From Candidatus Woesearchaeota archaeon (GTDB lineage: Archaea > Nanobdellota > Nanobdellia > Woesearchaeales > GW2011-AR4), in the NCBI GenBank assembly GCA_016185955.1, contig JACPMQ010000034.1, positions 1-27,410 on the forward strand: 27,410 nt of DNA, written 5' to 3'. The position numbers and the translations under genes were made by a program. Positions 13,558-20,345 of this stretch are shown here, piece after piece. The notes under the pieces are model-generated. The model ran no database searches and was not told where the DNA came from. It was given only the letters and a program-made list of their open reading frames with translations. Each line of letters starts with the position of its first letter. Within the stretch, counting starts at the first letter, position 1.

Positions 13558-15330
13558 TTTCTCTACAGCAAGATTATGGGCGTTAATATAGTTTTTAACC
13601 AGCAAGCTCCAGTCTACAGTTGATGCTACTTTTCTTGCCTGTATTTTATTGGCAATTCTCTCGTGGCTTGTGAAGTTTGCAAAATCAAGCATTATTTTAG
13701 AAAGCTGCGCTGTTACCTCATTATCCTTTTTATTCATTCTGTTCAATATAAAAATGCCCGGAGTTTTTTCCTGCGCGCATTGTGTGCAGAAATACCTCCC
13801 AAATCCTGCAAGGTCTGTTGTTACTGATGAAACCCCTAATGCGCCGGCTTCCAGAGGAGTATAGCCCCACGGCTCGTAATATGACGGAAAAATGCCCAAA
13901 TGGCAGCCCTGCATAGCCTCGTAATAGCTTAAGTTCAGAAGCCCGTCAGCCCCATTTAAATAAATTGGGTAATAAATAATCTTAACCCTGTCTTCTTTTT
14001 TATTATTAAGCCCGCATGACTTTAATGCATTCATTATTAAGTCATTGTCCTCATTATACAAGTCATGAGTTGAAATTGATGGATTGCCATTTCTCTTCAT
14101 CTTTGTTATTTTGGATTTTATTTCATCCATAAAGTCTTTCTCAAATAAGTCTTCCTTGACAATGCTCTTTCTTCCGATAAGGGAATAAACCACATTTTTT
14201 CTTAAGTCATCCATTACTTCTTCCAGCGCATCAATGACATCCTGATAATGAGTTTTGTTTTCAAGAAGCTCCTGCTTTATATTCCTGATATTTGAAGGGA
14301 CAAAAATAAATGCCGCTATTGTTTTTTTTGAGCCATTCTGCTTAAGCTGCTCATTGAGCTTTGCAAGCGATTTTATAAAAATGTCTATGCCTTTATCCCT
14401 GAATTCGTACCTTCCTGCAATAAAAAAAAGCACTGTTTCTTTGATTTCAAAAGCGTAATAAGGAAAAAAATAATAAAGCAGAAACTGCCTTATTCTGTCC
14501 CGCTGCATTCTGTGCTTTATGGTAATCTCCTCAAAAGTCGGGAATTTTTCAATGTCGAGGCCGTTTGGCAATAAAACTTTTGGCTTTATTTTGAGCATGC
14601 GCTCAGATTCCATCGAGGTTATCTCGCTCACTGTTGTAAAAACATCTGCATTCAAAGCTGCATGCTTTTCAAGCTGGTGTTTTGACTCCACATGATAATT
14701 ATAAGCCTCTTTTTCCGCGTCAATCTTATCCCATATGCTATAAATTTCCACATTAGAGTTTGCCAGTGTTCTGCCTAATGTTGTTGCATGAGTTGTAAAC
14801 ACCTTGCCTATTTTTACATTTTTTTTTGCAAGGTAAAGCAGCGCAGAGCCGGAAAGCCATTCATGAAAATGAGCAACACACTTGCTGTTTAAAGAAGCTG
14901 CAAGCTTTTCTATTAATTTTCCGACAGCATGTCCCCAAGAAACAGGCTCATCATAGTCATAAGGCGCATTTAAAGAATCAATCTTAAAGCTATCCCATAA
15001 TTCCTTTTTTATGTTATTAATATTCTGCTTGTAATTTTCAAAATCAATTAGTATCGCATTTGGCTTTCCTTTAATCAGCCACTTTCCGTAATGGCATAGA
15101 ATTCCTTCCTTTTTTAATTCGTCAAAAGCGCTTTTGCACCTTTTGTCTGGAACTTCTTCCTCGAAGTCTCCCAATGCCTTATTTGCAAAATAAGGGCCTA
15201 TAAGGAAATAGTTGCTTTTATAATAAGACATCATCTGCGCAGCTTTTGAGCTGACAACTGTGTATATGCCTCCAACCTTATTGCATACTTCCCATGACAC
15301 CTCAAAAAGAAAATCTGCCTTTTTTTCCAT
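13537..15330 (-). CDS. Glycogen synthase, GT3 (eukaryote-like) type
   Basis: A 597-residue GT-B glycosyltransferase that extends alpha-1,4-glucan from a nucleotide sugar. The N-terminal glucan/donor loop is SWEVCNKVGGIYTVVSSKA (residues 9-27), with HFHEWLSG in the first Rossmann domain. Near residues 480-495 lies YEPWGYTPLEAGALG, containing the EX7E catalytic pattern. The size and the insert between the two lobes fit family GT3 (the animal/fungal synthase family) rather than bacterial GT5. TTTATAAATA lies about 25 nt upstream of the ATG, so the message is probably leaderless. The last residues (ATANTT) and stop are encoded by the right end of repeat B2. It probably forms an operon with the debranching enzyme. 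Confidence 0.9.
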   Translation of the reverse strand: MEKKADFLFEVSWEVCNKVGGIYTVVSSKAAQMMSYYKSNYFLIGPYFANKALGDFEEEVPDKRCKSAFDELKKEGILCHYGKWLIKGKPNAILIDFENYKQNINNIKKELWDSFKIDSLNAPYDYDEPVSWGHAVGKLIEKLAASLNSKCVAHFHEWLSGSALLYLAKKNVKIGKVFTTHATTLGRTLANSNVEIYSIWDKIDAEKEAYNYHVESKHQLEKHAALNADVFTTVSEITSMESERMLKIKPKVLLPNGLDIEKFPTFEEITIKHRMQRDRIRQFLLYYFFPYYAFEIKETVLFFIAGRYEFRDKGIDIFIKSLAKLNEQLKQNGSKKTIAAFIFVPSNIRNIKQELLENKTHYQDVIDALEEVMDDLRKNVVYSLIGRKSIVKEDLFEKDFMDEIKSKITKMKRNGNPSISTHDLYNEDNDLIMNALKSCGLNNKKEDRVKIIYYPIYLNGADGLLNLSYYEAMQGCHLGIFPSYYEPWGYTPLEAGALGVSSVTTDLAGFGRYFCTQCAQEKTPGIFILNRMNKKDNEVTAQLSKIMLDFANFTSHERIANKIQARKVASTVDWSLLVKNYINAHNLAVEKATANTT

Positions 15331-15594
15331 CCATTAGCTTATTTTAACAGCTATTTATAAATTTATGATACTACTTTAAAGGCGGTAATGGGTATTATAG
15401 TTAAGGGCATAAAACATATTCTATATAATTATTGCGCCACTATGTTAGAGAACACTTGTGTTCTCCGCTATGTGAATGGTGGAATTTTACTTTTTCACCG
15501 TTTTTAGAGTTGCAAAATTTTTTAAGGATTTGCTTTTATCATTTAACAATAGTCATAAACATTTATAAATATTTAATGGAATTTTTATCATAAT
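15331..15594. other. Divergent intergenic region with promoters and a small hairpin
   Basis: 264 nt between glycogen synthase and the nucleotidyltransferase gene. It holds the synthase TATA box (about 15347-15357, minus strand), an 18-nt hairpin GAGAACAC-TT-GTGTTCTC at 15448-15465, and a plus-strand TATA box ATTTATAAAT at 15561-15570, about 30 nt before the next start. I see no gene in it and no match to families A or B. Confidence 0.5.
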
Positions 15595-16395
15595 ATGAAA
15601 TTTGATTTGCCAAGAAAAGAGCATCCCAATCTGGAGAAGTATGAAAGGCATGATGTAGATACAGCATACAGATTTGCAAATGAAATTTATAAGGAGATGG
15701 GTGCACTAATTCGGGCAGTAGTGATATTTGGCTCCACTGCAAGAAAAAAAACAACTGCAAAAAGCGATATAGATGTTCTTGTTGTCATTGATGACTTAAC
15801 AATAAGCTTAACGCCTGAGGTTGTAGAGGCTTATAGGGTTATTGTTAACAAAAGTATTGTTCAAGTTTCCACAAGGCTGCACATAACAACCTTGAGGTTT
15901 ACATCCTTTTGGGAATATATAAGAAATGGCGATCCAATAGGCATTAACATTTTAAGAGATGGTGTTGCATTGATTGATTCGGGATTTTTTGAGCCACTGC
16001 AAGCCTTATTAAAAAAGGGAAAAATAAGGCCTACTTCAGAAAGCATATGGACATATTATGTGAGGGCTCCAAATACCTTGCATAACAGCAAATGGCATTT
16101 GCTGCAAGCCACTCTAGATTTATACTGGGCAGTTATAGATGCTGCGCATGCAGCATTAATGAAGCATGGAGAAGTACCTCCAACTCCAGAGCATGTCGCT
16201 GATCTTTTGGAAGAAAAGCTTGTAAGGAAAAATCTTCTTGAGCACAAATATGTCATGATAATGAGGAATTTCTATAAGCTGATGAAAATGATTACCCATC
16301 AAGAGATTGATCAAATAAAGGGAGAAGAATATGACAGGTATTTTGAAGCTGCTGATGATTTTGTCAAAAAGATGAGGGAGTTTATTGAAAAGTGA
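15595..16395 (+). CDS. MNT-type nucleotidyltransferase with HEPN-like helical C-terminus
   Basis: A 266-residue protein. The N-terminal Pol-beta-like nucleotidyltransferase domain has the exact GS-x10-DxD motif GSTARKKTTAKSDID (46-60) followed by VLVVIDD. The C-terminal half (about 150-266) is all-helical (WHLLQATLDLYWAVIDAAHAA) and looks like a HEPN-type four-helix partner. Separate MNT and HEPN proteins form toxin-antitoxin pairs in which MNT adds nucleotides to HEPN. A single chain with both could be a self-contained version or a small-molecule nucleotidyltransferase. I do not see a clear HEPN R-x4-6-H catalytic motif in the helical part. The promoter is TTTATAAAT, leaderless. Confidence 0.7.
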   Translation: MKFDLPRKEHPNLEKYERHDVDTAYRFANEIYKEMGALIRAVVIFGSTARKKTTAKSDIDVLVVIDDLTISLTPEVVEAYRVIVNKSIVQVSTRLHITTLRFTSFWEYIRNGDPIGINILRDGVALIDSGFFEPLQALLKKGKIRPTSESIWTYYVRAPNTLHNSKWHLLQATLDLYWAVIDAAHAALMKHGEVPPTPEHVADLLEEKLVRKNLLEHKYVMIMRNFYKLMKMITHQEIDQIKGEEYDRYFEAADDFVKKMREFIEK

Positions 16396-16446
16396 TTTTT
16401 TTATAGGAATTTTTTACTTTTTCTAAATGGTAATATCCTTAATAAG

Positions 16447-16456
16447 TTTTATAAAT
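16447..16456 (+). promoter_or_regulatory. TATA box of the TPR-like gene
   Basis: TTTTATAAAT centred about 27 nt before ATG 16479, with no ribosome binding site. It gives this gene its own leaderless promoter despite the short gap after the nucleotidyltransferase gene. Confidence 0.5.
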
Positions 16457-16478
16457 GCTATAACTTTTTCCTCTTAAA

Positions 16479-17252
16479 ATGGCGCTAATGCAAGCAGAGC
16501 AAACAGCGTATGAAGATATAGTGCATAATTTTATGGTTGAGCAATATTCTCTTGCTCCTAGCCCAAGTAGCATAGACCTTTTGATAAATACAATCCTTGC
16601 TAAAACTTCCTTAGATAACAACCCTATAAAAAATTTTTTTAAGGTAGCAAGAGCAATAGGGCACAATGATTCAGATACACTTGTTGCAAAAGTTTTTGCA
16701 TTGGCATACCCCTATGAACCTATTATGAATAATGCTACTAATGGGTTAAAGGTTAAATGGACTGCTTGGCTAGGCATTTCAGAATACCATCTTGGTAAGA
16801 AAATTAAGGGTAAACAAAGCAGTGAAGCATTGTTTAAAAGTGCAATAAACCATTTTTTGAGCTTGTATTATAATGATAAACTTCCTAAGCAAAATTACGT
16901 TTATATCAGTGATTCTTACAGGAGATTAGGCAAATTTGAAGATGCATTATCCTTTTTATTAGAATCTAAGGGAATGGGATATTACACCAAAGAAAGTGCA
17001 AGTCTTACTGGAAGATGTCACTTTGAACTAAGAGAATTTAATGAAGGAGTTTTGGAATTTAAAAACGCAATGGAAATGACGGAAAACGGGGCTTTTAATG
17101 CAGAATGGGTGCGGTTTTTTCAGTATTCCCTAGATAGGGCATCTCATTTATTGTATTTGTCAAGACATAAAATTAGAATGGGGGTTTATAATAGATTTCT
17201 TGGGAGACTCCATAAAGTAGTTGATATGCTTACAAATTATCGCATGCAATAA
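16479..17252 (+). CDS. TPR-like helical repeat protein
   Basis: A 257-residue protein, all-helical in appearance. Residues from about 95 to 215 look like three or four tetratricopeptide-type helix pairs: AWLGISEYHLGKKIKG, YVYISDSYRRLGKFEDALSFL, ASLTGRCHFELREFNEGVLEF. Such solenoids bind other proteins. No enzymatic domain or membrane segment is seen. It follows the nucleotidyltransferase gene with its own TATA box and precedes taw3 by 27 nt. Its role is unknown. Confidence 0.6.
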   Translation: MALMQAEQTAYEDIVHNFMVEQYSLAPSPSSIDLLINTILAKTSLDNNPIKNFFKVARAIGHNDSDTLVAKVFALAYPYEPIMNNATNGLKVKWTAWLGISEYHLGKKIKGKQSSEALFKSAINHFLSLYYNDKLPKQNYVYISDSYRRLGKFEDALSFLLESKGMGYYTKESASLTGRCHFELREFNEGVLEFKNAMEMTENGAFNAEWVRFFQYSLDRASHLLYLSRHKIRMGVYNRFLGRLHKVVDMLTNYRMQ

Positions 17253-17279
17253 AACCCTCAAAAAAAGATTTTTGATATT

Positions 17280-17846
17280 ATGAGCTTCCAAAAAGAAAAA
17301 AACGAATTTTTGTGCAAAAAAGACAAAAGCAAAAAAGGCAGCATAGACATTAAAATAAAAAATTTAGTAGATAAAATAAACTCATTTGATGATTTTTTCA
17401 CAACAAGCAGCTGCTCTGGAAGAATTCTTTTGATAGCGCAGCATAAATCCGGAAGAAAAGACAAGGCAGAATGGCTTTTTTCCAGCCACAATAAAATTAA
17501 TTTTAAAAAAATAAAATCAAAAAAAAGTCTGGAAAAACTGCCAAAAAAAGATGTGTGGTTTAAAATGGAGCCTGCTATAGTCCATATTGCATGCAAAAAT
17601 TTTGAAAATGCTTCCAAGCTGTTGAATCTCGCAAGGAACATCGGCTTTAGGAGAAGCGGCATAATTTCAATCGGAAAAAACAGGCTGATTTTGGAGCTGA
17701 TAAGCACTGAAAAATTAGACGCAATAATAGGAAAAAACGGAAAGCTGCTGGTTAATGAAAGCTATTTTAAAATTTTGATAAGGGAAAGCAACAAAAAACT
17801 GGAAAAGACATGGGAGAAGATTAACAGGCTGCATAAAAGCCTTTAA
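17280..17846 (+). CDS. taw3: tRNA wybutosine-derivative methyltransferase Taw3
   Basis: A 188-residue protein of the TYW3/Taw3 family, which methylates N4 of the imidazopurine base at position 37 of tRNA-Phe during wyosine-derivative synthesis. Signatures are KGSIDIKIKNLVDKINS (19-35), FTTSSCSGRI (40-49), WLFSSH, WFKMEPAIVHIACK, GFRRSGIIS and the final strand LILELIST. The length fits the family. The ATG start is 27 nt after the TPR gene and may be cotranscribed. It is convergent with the TadC-like gene, with repeat B3 filling the gap. Confidence 0.88.
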   Translation: MSFQKEKNEFLCKKDKSKKGSIDIKIKNLVDKINSFDDFFTTSSCSGRILLIAQHKSGRKDKAEWLFSSHNKINFKKIKSKKSLEKLPKKDVWFKMEPAIVHIACKNFENASKLLNLARNIGFRRSGIISIGKNRLILELISTEKLDAIIGKNGKLLVNESYFKILIRESNKKLEKTWEKINRLHKSL

Positions 17847-17853
17847 TGTTAGA

Positions 17854-18101
17854 GTAACTGATAATATCGCTTTGTTCGAAAGGGGGTTTTTACAAAATTT
17901 GGTGCTTGTGCGAAGCCTTAACTTACCTCTCAGCTTCGCAATGCTGCGGCATTGCTCAGGTCGTTTATCACAATCTTGCAGAGTTTTCTGAATTGGCAAA
18001 TGACGCACAAGCACCGAATTGGAATTCCCATGTAGTGATGCACTGAGCGTTAAATTCTGTTTAAGCATCGCAAAAACCCTTTATGCTGGGTTAGCAGACA
18101 C
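17854..18101. repeat. Palindromic repeat B3
   Basis: The ends are GTAACTGATAA (left, degenerate) and GTTAGCAGACAC (right). GGGGGTTTTTACAAAATT on the left pairs imperfectly with GCATCGCAAAAACCC on the right. The inner arms GGTGCTTGTGCG and CGCACAAGCACC, and the central GCAATGC-TGCG-GCATTGC hairpin, are the same as in B1. It fills nearly the whole gap between the convergent taw3 and TadC-like genes and ends 7 nt from the TadC-like stop. Confidence 0.8.
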
Positions 18102-18108
18102 TCTCCTT

Positions 18109-20268
18109 TCAACCCATACTGCTTGTCAGTATTTGGGAAGCTATGATGTTAAAGAGGAGCATTATTCCAAATGAAATCACAGAGTAAAGCATTGTGCTTC
18201 TTATAATGTTATTGCCCAATAAATAATGCTCGCTTAGCTTGTCTGCGCCATTCTCGATTCCATTTACTAATACTGTTAATATGTAAGTTATCTGCACAAC
18301 ATAAATGCCGATTATTATCTGGAAGTGATATGTGGGAATGCCATTTCCAAAAATGTTAGTTAAGTTGCCTACAGCATCATTTGTTCCGGAAGTAACATCT
18401 TTAAGCTGTGAGCTTAATTTTCCAAGTATTTCGGTGACCATTGAAGTAATGCCAATGACAATTCCTGCTATAGCCGGAGTCAAAAACTTAATCTGGGAAT
18501 TCATCGAGGATATGACATCTGCCATTAAATCCTTTAATCTTTCATTAACTGTATGGATTTCTTTTATGTATCTTGAAATGTTGGTTAAAGCCTGCGCTGC
18601 AACAACAGGCCCTTTTTTAACTGACTGGACTAAAACTTTCATTGAGCTTTCAATCAAGTTAGAGGGAAATGTTATTAAAGCACCATGAACAGGATCAAAA
18701 ATAGACTGCTTAACGCTCATGCCCAGCTTTCTTATGTTTGTTCTGACAAGATTAAAAAATGAGCCTGATACTGTTCCTTCCATCACATCAGCTACTTTCT
18801 CAAATGCTATTTCTGCAGGCAGCCCATCTCCTAATCTGTTGCCCAGCTGGAATAATGCAGATGCAAATTCCAGCTCAAGCTTTTTTGCCCTTTCCCTTAT
18901 TTTTATCACATTTTTTGATTTCAGCCTGTAATAAATTCCTATGCTCAATCCAACAGCCATTGTAACTGCTAAGCTTAATATTGTTGCTCCCAGTCCATAA
19001 GGGCCTATAGTTTCTTCTCCGGACTTCCTGTAGCCAAGCAAGCAAAACTTTCTGCCGCAGGAGCTTAAGAGATCTTCGCTTCCAAATCCAATATCGCGGA
19101 AATTGATATTATGCAGTATTATCGGGCTTATTCCAATAATAAACAATAAAATTCCTACAAAAATGCTCAACACTAAAGGATTAATCATCAATTCAAAATT
19201 GCCTATTTTAACAATTACATTTTTGTATTTCTTGATTTCCGGATTTTCTTCTGAAATATCGCTTTGCCCATAGCCTGTAGGCCTTTTTGAGAGTATTATT
19301 TTGCCGAGATAATACACGGATACAGGCAGTGCCACATTATAGATAGCTGCTATATGGAACCAGCTTACCTCTTCCATAAAGCTTACCACCAATGGCAATA
19401 TAACAAGCCCTAAAATCGGCAATATTATTCCAAGCATGTGCAGCATTGTTATTGGGCTTTGCAAATTATGGGCATAATGAAGCATTTTCTCATAAGTCTC
19501 GCTTAGAATAACATCCAAAGCCTTATCAAGCGAATTTAATCTTCTGTCTTCACCTCCTTCATACAAGGATGATTCAATTAAGTGAAATGACTCTATGAAC
19601 TCAAAATTCCATTTTTTCCACGTTTGAAGATAAGCATCAAGGCTTTCTCTAACGCTTTCGTATTTCCCCGTTTCAACATCCCACAAAATCTTTTTTAAGT
19701 CAATGCTTAATGGAGCAGACAAATGCTCAGCAGCAAATTCTATTGCATTTTCAATGTTGCTTGTGTGCCTCATGTATGTTACCACATAAAATACGCACAA
19801 AACCATCTGGTTGCTTGCCTTAAGGCGCCAGCTGTTTGCAATATAGCCTGGGAGATTGCCTAAAGGCTTTATCAAGGCAATTCCCGCAACAAAAAAGAAA
19901 AAAATAAAAAAATTTGACTGGAAAATCAGAAATGAAATTAATGAGCCAAACACAATTATGAATATTGGCGCTAAAAATGAAAGTGATACAGCTCCTGAAG
20001 GCGTTATATTAAGATGGGCTATGCTGATGTCTTCAATAATGTCAGGCTCTTTTTTCTTGTCAGGCTTTATTTTGAGTATTTTTTCGCTAAAGTTGCATAA
20101 TTTTTCATAAAGTGTTAAATGAGCGGGCATCAGCTCTTTCTTGAACTGCTGATATTCTCTTGAAGTGGCTTTAGGCTCATAAGTTCTGGCTCCAAGCTCT
20201 TTTTCTATCTGCATCCTATAGGATTCTATTATATCCTTCATCCTCTCTTTTTCATGTTGGAGCGACAT
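18109..20268 (-). CDS. Archaeal type II/IV secretion membrane platform protein (TadC/FlaJ-like)
   Basis: A 719-residue polytopic membrane protein, the partner of a GspE/FlaI-like ATPase in archaeal pilus or secretion machines. It has two copies of the T2SSF-type module. One (about residues 150-300) runs from MRHTSNIENAIEFAAEHL to LHMLGIILPILGLVILPLV. The other (about 455-640) contains GNRLGDGLPAEIAFEKVADVMEG-type sequence and ends in transmembrane helices. More hydrophobic helices lie at about 98-150, 360-400, 430-455 and 665-715. I chose ATG 20268 because AAGAGGTGA (20280-20288) is a good ribosome binding site for it; a GTG at 20283 would overlap that site. It is larger than archaellum FlaJ proteins. 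Confidence 0.83.
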   Translation of the reverse strand: MSLQHEKERMKDIIESYRMQIEKELGARTYEPKATSREYQQFKKELMPAHLTLYEKLCNFSEKILKIKPDKKKEPDIIEDISIAHLNITPSGAVSLSFLAPIFIIVFGSLISFLIFQSNFFIFFFFVAGIALIKPLGNLPGYIANSWRLKASNQMVLCVFYVVTYMRHTSNIENAIEFAAEHLSAPLSIDLKKILWDVETGKYESVRESLDAYLQTWKKWNFEFIESFHLIESSLYEGGEDRRLNSLDKALDVILSETYEKMLHYAHNLQSPITMLHMLGIILPILGLVILPLVVSFMEEVSWFHIAAIYNVALPVSVYYLGKIILSKRPTGYGQSDISEENPEIKKYKNVIVKIGNFELMINPLVLSIFVGILLFIIGISPIILHNINFRDIGFGSEDLLSSCGRKFCLLGYRKSGEETIGPYGLGATILSLAVTMAVGLSIGIYYRLKSKNVIKIRERAKKLELEFASALFQLGNRLGDGLPAEIAFEKVADVMEGTVSGSFFNLVRTNIRKLGMSVKQSIFDPVHGALITFPSNLIESSMKVLVQSVKKGPVVAAQALTNISRYIKEIHTVNERLKDLMADVISSMNSQIKFLTPAIAGIVIGITSMVTEILGKLSSQLKDVTSGTNDAVGNLTNIFGNGIPTYHFQIIIGIYVVQITYILTVLVNGIENGADKLSEHYLLGNNIIRSTMLYSVISFGIMLLFNIIASQILTSSMG

Positions 20269-20297
20269 TAATAAAAAACTCACCTCTTATTCACTGC

Positions 20298-20334
20298 GAA
20301 TTTTTCCACTGCTCCAAGAGCAGTGGAAAAATTC
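20298..20334. terminator. Perfect 16-bp hairpin between ATPase and TadC-like genes
   Basis: GAATTTTTCCACTGCT, loop CCAAG, AGCAGTGGAAAAATTC. It lies between the ATPase stop (20346) and the ribosome binding site of the TadC-like gene, in the middle of an apparent operon. It could attenuate, process or stabilise the transcript, so that platform protein and ATPase are made in different amounts (inference). Confidence 0.55.
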
Positions 20335-20345
20335 GTTTTTAATCG

